DNA of 64,000 nucleotides from Stenotrophomonas pavanii (GTDB taxonomy: Bacteria > Pseudomonadota > Gammaproteobacteria > Xanthomonadales > Xanthomonadaceae): assembly GCF_900101175.1 (NCBI RefSeq), contig NZ_FNFQ01000011.1:114736-178735 (forward strand), read 5' to 3'. The position numbers were made by a program, and so were the translations under genes. Every line of letters starts with the position of its first letter. The first letter of the stretch is position 1. The notes under the pieces were generated by a model. It saw only the letters and a program-made list of their open reading frames with translations. It was not told where the DNA came from and made no database searches. This document shows positions 8,425 to 16,111 of this stretch, piece by piece.

Positions 8425-9369
8425 ATGCTCAACCTCAACGATCTGGCCCTGTTCGTGACCGCAGTGGAGCAGGGCGGCTTCGCTGCAGGCGGGCGCCATC
8501 TGGGCCTGCCGCGCTCGACCCTGAGCAAGCGCGTGGCGCTGCTGGAAGAACAGCTCGAGGTGCGGCTGCTGCAGCGCAGTTCGCGTCGCTTCGCGCTGAC
8601 CGAGGTCGGTCAGGCGTTCTTCGAACGCGCACGCGCGGCGTTGTCTGAGGTTGAGGCTGCCGAGGCCATCGTCCGTGACCGCCAGGCCGAACCCAGCGGC
8701 ACCGTGCGCATCAGTGCTTCGATTCCGGTGGTGCAGGGCGAACTCGCCGCATGCCTGCCCGCGTTGGCTCGACGCTATCCGCGGCTGCGCATCGAAGTTG
8801 AAGTGAGTGATCGTTTCATCGACCTGGCACAGGAAGGCATCGACATCGCCTTGCGCAGCCATTTCGGTCCACTGCCCGATTCCGGGTTGGTGCAACGTTC
8901 GCTGGGGAGCGAGCGTATCGTGCTGGTGGCGTCCCCGGACTACCTGGCAGCCGCGCCGGCAGTGGAGACGCCCGAGCAGCTACGCGCGCATGCCGGCCTG
9001 CTGACCGCGCGCCACGCAACGCGCTGGACACTGCACAGTGCCGACGCCCGTACCGTGCAGGTGGAGCCGCAGGTGGCGCTGGTCGGCAATGAGTCGCAGC
9101 TGCTGATCGCGGCGGCAGAAGCGGGCCTTGGCATCACCGTGTTGCCGCACAGCCTGTGCGCTGCGGCGATTGCGACCGGACGCCTGCGGCAGGTTCTGCC
9201 GGCGTGGCATGCCGGCGAAGTCACCACCAGCGTGCTGCTGCCGCATCGTCGCGGCCAGCTGCCGGGCGTACGCGTGGTGGTGGATGCGCTGGTCGCGCAT
9301 TACCAGCTCAACGCAACGCCCGCGCCAGCACCTGCCAGATCCGCGGGTCCTGGCACTGCGAAACATTGA
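8425..9369 (+). CDS. LysR-family transcriptional regulator
   Basis: A 314-residue LysR protein with an N-terminal HTH (LALFVTAVEQGGFAAGGRHLGLPRSTLSKRVALLEE) and an effector domain (GTVRISASIPVVQ, DIALRSHFGP, GLGITVLPHSL). ATG 8425 is preferred to the TTG at 8419. It belongs to the CrgA/AaeR-like subgroup, as shown by LPRSTLSKR and the RSHFGPLPDSGL motif. It is divergent from the GST gene, its probable target. The proline/alanine-rich C-terminal tail overlaps the convergent MocR gene by 62 bp, which is unusual but both frames look real. The inducer is unknown. Confidence 0.85.
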   Translation: MLNLNDLALFVTAVEQGGFAAGGRHLGLPRSTLSKRVALLEEQLEVRLLQRSSRRFALTEVGQAFFERARAALSEVEAAEAIVRDRQAEPSGTVRISASIPVVQGELAACLPALARRYPRLRIEVEVSDRFIDLAQEGIDIALRSHFGPLPDSGLVQRSLGSERIVLVASPDYLAAAPAVETPEQLRAHAGLLTARHATRWTLHSADARTVQVEPQVALVGNESQLLIAAAEAGLGITVLPHSLCAAAIATGRLRQVLPAWHAGEVTTSVLLPHRRGQLPGVRVVVDALVAHYQLNATPAPAPARSAGPGTAKH

Positions 9370-10687
9370 AGCGTACATAGTCGGCCGCGCGCTGCGACTG
9401 GCTGAAGGCGTTGCCTGGTGCCAGCACCACGCCCTCGCGCAGGCACCGTCGCGCCAGCGTCGCGGCGTCGCGGCCATCGGGCAGCTGGCACCACAGGAAC
9501 AGGCCGGCTTCCGGCTGCAGCCAGGGAGTGATGCCCAGCGCATGCATCTTCCGCAACGTGTGCCGGCGCGCGTCAACCAGACGCGAACGTATCGACTGCA
9601 TGTGGCGCCGGTAGCCGCTGTCGGTCAGCGCGATGTGCATCAGCTGCGAGGCCAGATGGCCACCGCCGAAGCTGGTCGCCAGCTTCAGGTCGGTCAGCGC
9701 TTCGATCCAGTCGTGGCGCGCGGCGATGTAGCCACAGCGCGAAGCCGCCGACAGTGTCTTGGAGAAGCTGCCGACGTGGATCACCCGCGACAGCCCATCG
9801 AGCGCGGCCAGCCGCGGTGCCGGCTGCAGTTCGAAGTCGGCGAAGATGTCGTCCTCGACGATGATCAGTTCGCTGCGTTCGGCCAGGCCCAGCAAGCGGT
9901 GCGCGGTGTTGGCCGAAAGCACCGCGCCGGTCGGGTTGTGCAGGCCGGAATTGGTGATGTACAGCCGCGGCGAATGCGCCTGCAGGGCTTGCGCGAACGC
10001 CTCAAGGTCCGGGCCGCTGTGCGTGTACGGCACGCCGATGGCCTGCACCTGGTGCGCTTTGAGCAGCGCGTGGTAATTGAAGTAGCTCGGGTCATCGACC
10101 AGCACGCAGTCGCCGGGCTTGAGCAGGAAACGGCAGAGCAGATCGACCGCGTGCGTACCGGATTCGGTCAGCAGAATCTGCTCCATCGGTGCATCGATGC
10201 CGAGCGTGGCGCTGCGCCTCTGCAGCAGCTGGCGCAGCGCGGGCAGCCCGAGCGGGCCGGCGTAGTCGACCAGATGCATGGCATCGGTACGCGCCAGCCG
10301 ACGCAGGCCGCGGCGCACGCCGTCGTGATACAGCCAGTCGCTGGGCATCCAGCCGCATCCTGGCTTGAGGTGACCCGGCGGGGTTTCCAGCGACTGCCGC
10401 GACACCCACAACGGGTCCACCGCGCGCTCCAACCGGGGTTCCATCTCGGCCAGTGCAAGCGGTGCGGCCGGCCCACTGACGTAGAAGCCGGATCCTGCGC
10501 GCGCGCTGATCAGGCCTTCGGCGGCCAGTCGCTCGTAGGCTTCGACCACGGTGGAGACCGACACCCCCATCGCGGCCGCCTGTGCACGTACCGAAGGCAG
10601 GCGCGTGCCGGGGCCATCGGCCCGCGCGTTGATGCGGGTGCGGACGGCCTGGATGACCGATTCGATGCGGGTGAGCGGAGGCGGCAT
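9308..10687 (-). CDS. MocR/PdxR-type regulator (GntR HTH fused to aminotransferase)
   Basis: A 459-residue fusion. Residues 1-75 are a GntR winged HTH (TRLPSVRAQAAAMGVSVSTVVEAYERLAAEGLISARAGSG). The remainder is a fold-type I aminotransferase with YITNSGLHNPTG, IIVEDDIFADF (the Asp that contacts the PLP ring) and the PLP-lysine motif VGSFSKTLSAASR. Proteins of this class use PLP or its adducts as effectors and usually control a divergent gene, here an EamA exporter. The spaced palindrome in the shared promoter supports that. The length is typical. Whether vitamin B6, an amine or an amino acid is sensed cannot be told from the sequence. Confidence 0.9.
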   Translation of the reverse strand: MPPPLTRIESVIQAVRTRINARADGPGTRLPSVRAQAAAMGVSVSTVVEAYERLAAEGLISARAGSGFYVSGPAAPLALAEMEPRLERAVDPLWVSRQSLETPPGHLKPGCGWMPSDWLYHDGVRRGLRRLARTDAMHLVDYAGPLGLPALRQLLQRRSATLGIDAPMEQILLTESGTHAVDLLCRFLLKPGDCVLVDDPSYFNYHALLKAHQVQAIGVPYTHSGPDLEAFAQALQAHSPRLYITNSGLHNPTGAVLSANTAHRLLGLAERSELIIVEDDIFADFELQPAPRLAALDGLSRVIHVGSFSKTLSAASRCGYIAARHDWIEALTDLKLATSFGGGHLASQLMHIALTDSGYRRHMQSIRSRLVDARRHTLRKMHALGITPWLQPEAGLFLWCQLPDGRDAATLARRCLREGVVLAPGNAFSQSQRAADYVRFNVSQCQDPRIWQVLARALR

Positions 10688-10712
10688 GGCGGACTGTAGT
10701 GGAAGTGTGGGC

Positions 10713-10736
10713 AGTACAGTTACTTGCGACTGTACT
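10713..10736. promoter_or_regulatory. AGTACAGT-8 bp-ACTGTACT palindrome, candidate MocR operator
   Basis: Two perfect 8-bp inverted arms (10713-10720 and 10729-10736) are separated by 8 bp in the MocR/EamA promoter. A near half site, ACTGTAGT, lies at 10693-10700, just outside the regulator's start. Two half sites plus a third is the layout seen for PdxR-like regulators. The third site may serve autoregulation. Confidence 0.6.
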
Positions 10737-10818
10737 GGATTGTAGCTGGGCGCGTTCCGCGCCGGATGCTTCCATACAGGCTCCGCCAGGCGTCGCCCGG
10801 CACTTCAGGATCACAGGC

Positions 10819-11682
10819 GTGGAACGGTCGGCGAGTGGCTGGATCAATGGCTTCATCGGTGTGGTGATCTTCGCCGGCTCCCTGCCGGCCACGCGCGTAG
10901 CGGTGCTGCAGCTGGATGCCGGATTCGTCACGGCTGCGCGCGCCACCATCGCCGCCATGCTCGGCCTTGGCCTGCTGCTGATGCTGCGCCAGCCGTGGCC
11001 CCGTCGCGGCGACCTGCCGGGACTGATGGTGGTCAGCCTCGGGGTGGTGGTCGGCTTTCCGCTGCTGACCGCGCTCGCGCTGCGCCATGCGTCATCGGCG
11101 CACACCATCGTGTTCCTCGGCCTGCTGCCGTTGAGCACTGCGGTGTTCGGCGTGCTGCGTGGTGGCGAGCGGCCGCGCCCGGCGTTCTGGTTGTTCTCGC
11201 TGCTGGGCAGCGCCTGCGTGGTCGGCTATGCGGTGCGTAACGGCATCGAGGCGTCCTTGCAGGCCGACCTGCTGATGCTGGCGGCCATCGTGGTGTGCGG
11301 GCTGGGCTACGCCGAAGGCGGTCGGCTGGCCCGCCATCTGGGCGGCTGGCAGGTGATCAGCTGGGCACTGCTGCTGGCATTGCCGGTGATGCTGCCGTTG
11401 GCGGTGCTGATGCGCCCGGCCTCGTTCACCGCGGTGGCTGCCTCGGCATGGTGGGCGCTGGGCTACGTGGCAGTATTCAGCATGCTGATCGGCTTCCTGT
11501 TCTGGTACCGCGGGCTCGCGCAGGGCGGCATCGCCGCCGTCGGCCAACTGCAGCTGCTGCAGCCGTTCTTCGGCCTGGCGCTGGCCGCGCTGCTGCTGCA
11601 CGAGTCGGTCAGCCTCAGCATGGTGCTAGTGACCGTAGTCGCCGTGATCTGCGTGGCAGGCGCGCGCCGCTTCAGCCGCTAG
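10819..11682 (+). CDS. EamA/DMT-superfamily membrane exporter
   Basis: A 287-residue inner-membrane protein with about ten hydrophobic segments in two EamA repeats, the second rich in small residues (YVAVFSMLIGFLFWYRGLAQGG, then AVGQLQLLQPFFGLALAALLL). The GTG at 10819 (MERSASGWINGF) is used because upstream residues in the same frame are not membrane-like and the MocR operator occupies the promoter; AGGA lies 8-11 bp before it. It probably exports an amino acid or related metabolite sensed by the divergent MocR regulator. Its stop is 3 bp before the long inverted repeat at 11685. Confidence 0.85.
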   Translation: MERSASGWINGFIGVVIFAGSLPATRVAVLQLDAGFVTAARATIAAMLGLGLLLMLRQPWPRRGDLPGLMVVSLGVVVGFPLLTALALRHASSAHTIVFLGLLPLSTAVFGVLRGGERPRPAFWLFSLLGSACVVGYAVRNGIEASLQADLLMLAAIVVCGLGYAEGGRLARHLGGWQVISWALLLALPVMLPLAVLMRPASFTAVAASAWWALGYVAVFSMLIGFLFWYRGLAQGGIAAVGQLQLLQPFFGLALAALLLHESVSLSMVLVTVVAVICVAGARRFSR

Positions 11683-11684
11683 GA

Positions 11685-11760
11685 AAAAGGGGACGGAGGG
11701 GATTAAGTCGTTTCAGGCATAGCAGGACCGATTACGACTTAATCCCCTCCGTCCCCTTTT
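11685..11760. terminator. 27-bp perfect inverted repeat between convergent genes (bidirectional terminator-like repeat)
   Basis: The left arm 11685-11711 starts AAAAGGGGACGGAGGGG. It pairs without mismatch with 11734-11760 and encloses a 22-nt loop. The A- and T-tracts at the outer ends give a U-tract on either strand, so it can work as a rho-independent terminator in both directions. The same arm recurs at 20104-20171. It also encodes the last codons of the convergent LysR gene. Confidence 0.8.
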
Positions 11761-12656
11761 CCGGGGGAGCCGCGGAAAAGATGCGCAACGGCATAGTCGA
11801 TGAACACACGCAGGCGTGCGCTGGGATGGCGCCCACCGGGCCATAGCAGCGAGAACTGCCCCTGGTGCGTCGGAAGCGCGGGCAGTACCTGTTGCAGGCG
11901 GCCATCGGCCAGCGCGTCAGCGGCGAGGAAGTCGGGCATCCAGGCCAGGCCCATGCAGCCGATCGCAGCGGCCAGCACGGCTTCCATGTTGTTGCAGGTC
12001 ATCGCCGTGGGAAGGCGCGCCCCGGCATCGCCTTCGATGCCCGGCAGCTGCCACGGATGCAGCTTTCCGGTGGTGGGGTAACGGAAGCGCAGTGCGGCAT
12101 GCCTGCCAAGGTCGCCCACATCGCCGGGAGTGCCGTGCGCCTGCAGGTAGCCCGGCGCCGCACAGAGGATGAAGCGAAAGCTCCCCAGCCGCCGTGCGGT
12201 CAGGCTGGAATCGGCCAGTTCGCCGCTGCGTATCACCGCGTCAAGGCCCTCGCTGACCACGTCGACGATGCGGTCGTTGAAGTCCAGTTCCAGCTGCACC
12301 TGCGGGTAGCGTTGCTGGAAGCCGGGCAGCACCGGCAGCAGGAAGCGGTAGCCGATGGTGGGCAGGCCGATGCGCAGCAGCCCGCTGGGGGCGTGCTGTC
12401 GCTGCGCCAGGTCAGCCTGCGCTTCGGAAAGCTCGTCCAGTGCACGCCGGCAGCGCTGCAGCAGCAGTTCGCCTTCGTCGGTGAGGTGCACGCGGCGGGT
12501 AGTGCGCTGGAAAAGACGCGTGCCCAGATCGAGTTCGAGGCGGGCAATGCGCTTGCCGACCGCCGAGGCGGACAGGCCGAGTACGCGGGCAGCGCCGACG
12601 ATGCTGCCGGCCTCGGCGGTGCGGACAAAGGCGAGCAGGGCGGAGATGGAGTCCAT
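11739..12656 (-). CDS. LysR-family regulator of the adjacent DHA2 pump
   Basis: A 305-residue LysR protein. Its HTH is ALLAFVRTAEAGSIVGAARVLGLSASAVGKRIARLE, and its effector domain includes GLDAVIRSGELADSSL and GCMGLAWMPDFLA. The start at 12656 (MDSISALL) is chosen; an ATG 9 bp upstream is possible. It is divergent from an EmrB-type exporter with a small inverted repeat between them, so it probably controls that gene. Oddly, its last seven codons (GKGDGGD) and its stop are supplied by the arm of the repeat at 11734-11760, so the natural C-terminus may have been replaced when the repeat arrived. Confidence 0.85.
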   Translation of the reverse strand: MDSISALLAFVRTAEAGSIVGAARVLGLSASAVGKRIARLELDLGTRLFQRTTRRVHLTDEGELLLQRCRRALDELSEAQADLAQRQHAPSGLLRIGLPTIGYRFLLPVLPGFQQRYPQVQLELDFNDRIVDVVSEGLDAVIRSGELADSSLTARRLGSFRFILCAAPGYLQAHGTPGDVGDLGRHAALRFRYPTTGKLHPWQLPGIEGDAGARLPTAMTCNNMEAVLAAAIGCMGLAWMPDFLAADALADGRLQQVLPALPTHQGQFSLLWPGGRHPSARLRVFIDYAVAHLFRGSPGKGDGGD

Positions 12657-12665
12657 AAGGGGCAT

Positions 12666-12690
12666 GATTGCGGAACATCTGGCCGCAATC
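12666..12690. promoter_or_regulatory. GATTGCGG-9 bp-CCGCAATC inverted repeat, candidate LysR box
   Basis: Perfect 8-bp arms lie 9 bp upstream of the LysR start in the divergent region with the DHA2 transporter. The ATT...AAT outer bases and overall span resemble the T-N11-A type of LysR site. Function is inferred from position. Confidence 0.5.
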
Positions 12691-12763
12691 AACGTCCATC
12701 GAGCCCGTTTTTCTGGAATAACGGCCTGTCCATCATCAATGCCCCTGATGGATGGAGGCCCGC

Positions 12764-14281
12764 ATGGCCCCGGTTTCGATGTTCCCTGTACCTGCCCGCG
12801 CGCAGCAGCGTTGGACGCTGCTTGCGGTCTGCCTGGCTGCGCTGGCGTTGCCGTTGTCCTTCTCTGCCGGTGCAGTTGCGGTGCCGGCGCTGGCGCGTTC
12901 CGCGGCAGCATCGCCCACCGCGCTGGCCTGGGTGACCAACGCCTTCATGCTCACCTTCGGCAGCCTGCTGCTCGCGGCAGGCGGATTGGCCGATCGTTAT
13001 GGCCGGCGGCGGCTGTTCCTGCTGGGCACGGTGGGCTTCACCCTCGCCACGGCCGTGGTCTGCCTTGCTCCCGCGCTGCTGTGGTTGGATCTGGCGCGCG
13101 GATTGCAGGGCGTGGCGGCTGCAGCGGCGTTGGCATCTGGCACGGCGCTGCTGGCACAGGCCTGGCAGGGGCCGGCGCGTGCCCGTGTCTTCGCCCTGCT
13201 GGGCACCACGTTCGGCATGGGGCTGGCGTTGGGGCCCCTGCTCGCGGGCCTGCTGCTGCAGGCATTGGGATGGCGCAGCGTGTTCGCCGCGGGCGGTGTG
13301 CTCACGTTGGTGGCCTTCGGCCTAGGGGCACGCGCGGTGCCTGAAAGCCATGGCGAGCGCCGACCACTGGATATCGGCGGCATGCTGAGTTTCAGCCTGA
13401 CGCTGGCGGCGTTGACCCTGGCCCTGCTGTGGCTGGGCGAGTTCGGCCTGCACGCCGTGCGTGTGCAACTGGCGCTGCTGGCGACGCTGTTGTTGGGCGG
13501 GGTGTTCGTCACTATCGAACGACGGCACCCATCACCATTGCTGGATCTCTCACTGTTCTCGCAACCGGCGTTCCTCGGCGTCCAGCTGCTGCCGGTGGCG
13601 ACCTGCTTCGGCTACGTGGTGCTGCTGGTCGTGTTACCTCTGCAACTGCTGGGCGTGCATGGCCAGAGCGCGACGCTGGTGGGACTGCAGATGCTGGCGC
13701 TGTCCGCGCCGATGCTGGTCCTGCCGATGCTGGCTGCGCGTTGGGCGGAGCGCGTGGGAAGTGCGCGGCTGTGCACGCTGGGTCTGCTGGTGTGTGCCAC
13801 CGGCCTGTGCCTGTTGTCGCGGCAGGCATCGCACCCGTCTCCCTCGCAATGGGTGCCGCTGCTGATGCTGGTCGGCGCAGGGACGGCGTTGCCGTGGGGC
13901 CTCATGGATGGGCTGTCGGTGAGCGTGGTACCGGTGCAACGTGCCGGCATGGCCGCCGGCATTTTCGGAACCGTTCGGGTGGCCGGCGAAGGCATCGCGT
14001 TGGCCGCGGTGACGGCGCTGCTGGCGCTGCTGATCGATCAACAGCTGCAAGGGGCTTCGCCGGCGTCGTTGGCGCGTGCCGGTGCTTACCTGGCGAGCGG
14101 GTCCCGGGCGCAGGCGGCGGCGCTGCTGCCTGCGATGGGGGACGAGCACTTGCGGCAGGTCAGTGGCGAGGCGCTGGCACACCTGCTTCGGGTACTGGCG
14201 CTGCTGACCGCCGCCTGTGCCGCCGTGTTGCACCTGTTGCTGCGGAAACGCACAGGCGCCTTGGTCGGGAACAGGGTGTAG
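12764..14281 (+). CDS. DHA2 (EmrB/QacA-like) MFS multidrug exporter
   Basis: A 505-residue transporter with about 14 hydrophobic segments. The loop 2-3 motif is GGLADRYGRRRLFLLG, motif C is LLGTTFGMGLALGPLLAGLLLQALGWRSVF, and a hydrophobic C-terminal pair is followed by LRKRTGALVGNRV. ATG 12764 has GGAGG five bases upstream; the in-frame ATG at 12752 overlaps that Shine-Dalgarno and is less likely. No EmrA-like fusion protein lies beside it, so it probably works alone in the inner membrane. Control by the divergent LysR protein is likely. The drug range is unknown. Confidence 0.85.
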   Translation: MAPVSMFPVPARAQQRWTLLAVCLAALALPLSFSAGAVAVPALARSAAASPTALAWVTNAFMLTFGSLLLAAGGLADRYGRRRLFLLGTVGFTLATAVVCLAPALLWLDLARGLQGVAAAAALASGTALLAQAWQGPARARVFALLGTTFGMGLALGPLLAGLLLQALGWRSVFAAGGVLTLVAFGLGARAVPESHGERRPLDIGGMLSFSLTLAALTLALLWLGEFGLHAVRVQLALLATLLLGGVFVTIERRHPSPLLDLSLFSQPAFLGVQLLPVATCFGYVVLLVVLPLQLLGVHGQSATLVGLQMLALSAPMLVLPMLAARWAERVGSARLCTLGLLVCATGLCLLSRQASHPSPSQWVPLLMLVGAGTALPWGLMDGLSVSVVPVQRAGMAAGIFGTVRVAGEGIALAAVTALLALLIDQQLQGASPASLARAGAYLASGSRAQAAALLPAMGDEHLRQVSGEALAHLLRVLALLTAACAAVLHLLLRKRTGALVGNRV

Positions 14282-14390
14282 CAGGCTCATCGCCGCCTCC
14301 GCCGTCATCCCGTTGTCGTGTCCCGCTCACGTCGCCTATGCCCACCCGGGCCTAGTCTTGATCGTCCCCGTCCCCCCACGGAGACCTGCC

Positions 14391-14564
14391 ATGTGGCTGC
14401 TCGACCATCTCTGGCCCGGCCGTCGACCCCTTCCTCCCCCGGTCGAGGACGCGCCACAGGCACCGTCACGCCGGCCCTGGCTGAAACGCCCGGCGCGGGC
14501 GGGGCGCAGCGGCATGGCGCTCTGGCAGAAGGTGGCCACGCCGTCGCGGCGCACGCGCCACTAG
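14391..14564 (+). CDS. Small basic hypothetical protein (57 aa)
   Basis: I do not recognise this short ORF. MWLLDHLWPGRRPLPPP is followed by a Pro/Arg-rich stretch ending PSRRTRH. It has a reasonable ribosome-binding site (GGAGA, 7-8 bp before ATG 14391). Its stop shares the CTAG tetranucleotide with the stop of the convergent GFA-family gene. The tryptophan-rich start and basic tail could suggest a membrane-associated peptide. Codon use resembles neighbouring genes, but the region is GC-rich enough to give chance ORFs. Confidence 0.4.
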   Translation: MWLLDHLWPGRRPLPPPVEDAPQAPSRRPWLKRPARAGRSGMALWQKVATPSRRTRH

Positions 14565-14965
14565 CCGGTGCGGTCTGATGGGTGGTTGACCCCATCGCTG
14601 ACCGGGATCACCCCCAGCGCGAACGGGTCGATGCCCTCCAGGCAAGCCACGTTGTAGCCGTACTGGTCGGGGTTGGAGCGGCGCCGGTGATGGGTGTAGA
14701 TGCCGCACACGCCGCAGAAGTAGTGCTCGGCCACATGGGTGTTGAACTGGTACCTCTGCAGGTGACGCTGCCCGCGTACCACCTGCAGGCCCTGGCGGGG
14801 GACGCTGGCGGCGATGGCACCCCGGCGCCGGCACATCGAGCAGTCGCAGCGGCGCGGATCGACGATGCCGTCCGGCAGGTCGAGCAGCAGCTCGACCGTG
14901 CCGCAGTGGCAGGTGGCGCGGTGCTGGGGTTGGACCGGAACGCCGGCCACGGAGGTGATGCCCAT
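14561..14965 (-). CDS. GFA/CENP-V family zinc protein (glutathione-adduct lyase-like)
   Basis: A 134-residue protein with the Cys pattern of the GFA family: CHCG at residues 19-22, CDCSMC at 40-45 and CGVCG at 84-88. These Cys normally bind one structural and one catalytic zinc. Founding members were described as accelerating formation of S-hydroxymethyl-glutathione from formaldehyde, though many members act on other adducts. Start 14965 (MGITSVAG) has CAGGAG six bases upstream and is preferred to 14986. No formaldehyde dehydrogenase gene is beside it, so the substrate is open. Confidence 0.8.
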   Translation of the reverse strand: MGITSVAGVPVQPQHRATCHCGTVELLLDLPDGIVDPRRCDCSMCRRRGAIAASVPRQGLQVVRGQRHLQRYQFNTHVAEHYFCGVCGIYTHHRRRSNPDQYGYNVACLEGIDPFALGVIPVSDGVNHPSDRTG

Positions 14966-15121
14966 CGTTGCTCCTGTGTGATCCATCGGGCTGCAGAGGT
15001 CGCCGCAGACGGTGCGCCGCGGTCCCTGAACGGGCCGTAGATGCGACGGTGAACCCGCTTGTGGCTAACTATGCGGCTTCGGGACCGCGACAGGATGCCA
15101 GTGAGAGCCGCAGGACGTTGG

Positions 15122-16111
15122 ATGACAGGAAGTGCCATGGCGCTGGCAGCGTTGTGGGTGACCGGCCTGCTGGCCTATCAGGTGCCGGGGCCGGGCTGGC
15201 TGGCGACCACCGTGGCCCTGCTGTGGCTGCTGCTGGCGCTGTGGGCCTCGTGGCAGGTCGCGCGTGGCCGCAGCAGCCGTCGGCTCGGCCTGGCGTTCGC
15301 GGCATCGCTGGCACTGGCCGGCCTGTGGTGGCTGCTGCTCACCCCGCGCCAGGACCGGGTCTGGGCCGATGACGTGGCCCAGCGCCTGCATGTGGTGTCC
15401 TTCGACGGGCGCCACGTGGTGCTCGACAACGTGCGGGATTTCACCTGGCGCAGCGAAACCGACTACGACGCGCACTGGGTGCGCCGCGCGTACGACCTTG
15501 ACCAGCTGCGCTCGGCCGACCTGGTGCTGTCGTACTGGATGGGCCCGGCGATCGCCCACACCCTGATCTCGTTCGGTTTCGAGGACGGGCGCCACGTGGT
15601 GTTCTCGCTGGAGATCCGCAAGGAACGCGGCGAATCCTTCTCTGCGCTGGGCGGCTTCTTCCGCAAGTTCGAGATGACCCTGGTGGCCTCGGAGGAGACC
15701 GATATCATCCGCACCCGCACCAACGCGCGTGGCGAGGATGTCTATCTGTACCGCCTGCACGGCATGGACCAGGCGCAGCTGAAGCAACTGTTCGCCGCGT
15801 ACATCGCGCAGGCGCGCGAACTGGACGCGAAGCCGGGCTTCTACAACACGCTCACCAGCAACTGCACCACCATCGTCTTCGACCTGGCCCGCCACATCGC
15901 GCCGCGCTTGCCGCTGGACTACCGCCTGCTGCTGTCCGGCTACCTGGCCGAGTACGCACAGGAGGTCGGCGCGCTCACGCCGGGCGTGCCTTACGCCGAA
16001 CTGCATGACAAGGGCCGCATCACCCAGCGTGCGCTGGACCTGGGCAGCGGCGACCACTTCTCCACCGTGATCCGCCAGGGCGTGCCCGGCACCGAGCAGG
16101 ACCCGCAGTAA
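15122..16111 (+). CDS. DUF4105 membrane-anchored protein
   Basis: A protein of about 329 residues with two N-terminal hydrophobic segments (ALAALWVTGLLAYQ and WLATTVALLWLLLALWASW) and a third near residue 75. A large soluble, probably periplasmic, domain follows, with the DUF4105 core: WMGPAIAHTLISFGFEDGRHVVFSLEIRKE and FYNTLTSNCTTIVFDL. The conserved Cys/Thr motif NCTT is typical of this family. ATG 15122 has AGGA six bases upstream; 15071 and 15095 are alternative in-frame starts. Its stop overlaps the next ATG by one base, so it is translationally coupled to the lipoprotein hydrolase. The biochemical role is unknown. Confidence 0.75.
   Translation: MTGSAMALAALWVTGLLAYQVPGPGWLATTVALLWLLLALWASWQVARGRSSRRLGLAFAASLALAGLWWLLLTPRQDRVWADDVAQRLHVVSFDGRHVVLDNVRDFTWRSETDYDAHWVRRAYDLDQLRSADLVLSYWMGPAIAHTLISFGFEDGRHVVFSLEIRKERGESFSALGGFFRKFEMTLVASEETDIIRTRTNARGEDVYLYRLHGMDQAQLKQLFAAYIAQARELDAKPGFYNTLTSNCTTIVFDLARHIAPRLPLDYRLLLSGYLAEYAQEVGALTPGVPYAELHDKGRITQRALDLGSGDHFSTVIRQGVPGTEQDPQ

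Noticed and set aside
9308..9369. 62-bp overlap between convergent LysR and MocR genes taken as a frameshift or misassembly
   Set aside because: Both reading frames keep family-like ends, and the LysR tail is simply a Pro/Ala extension.
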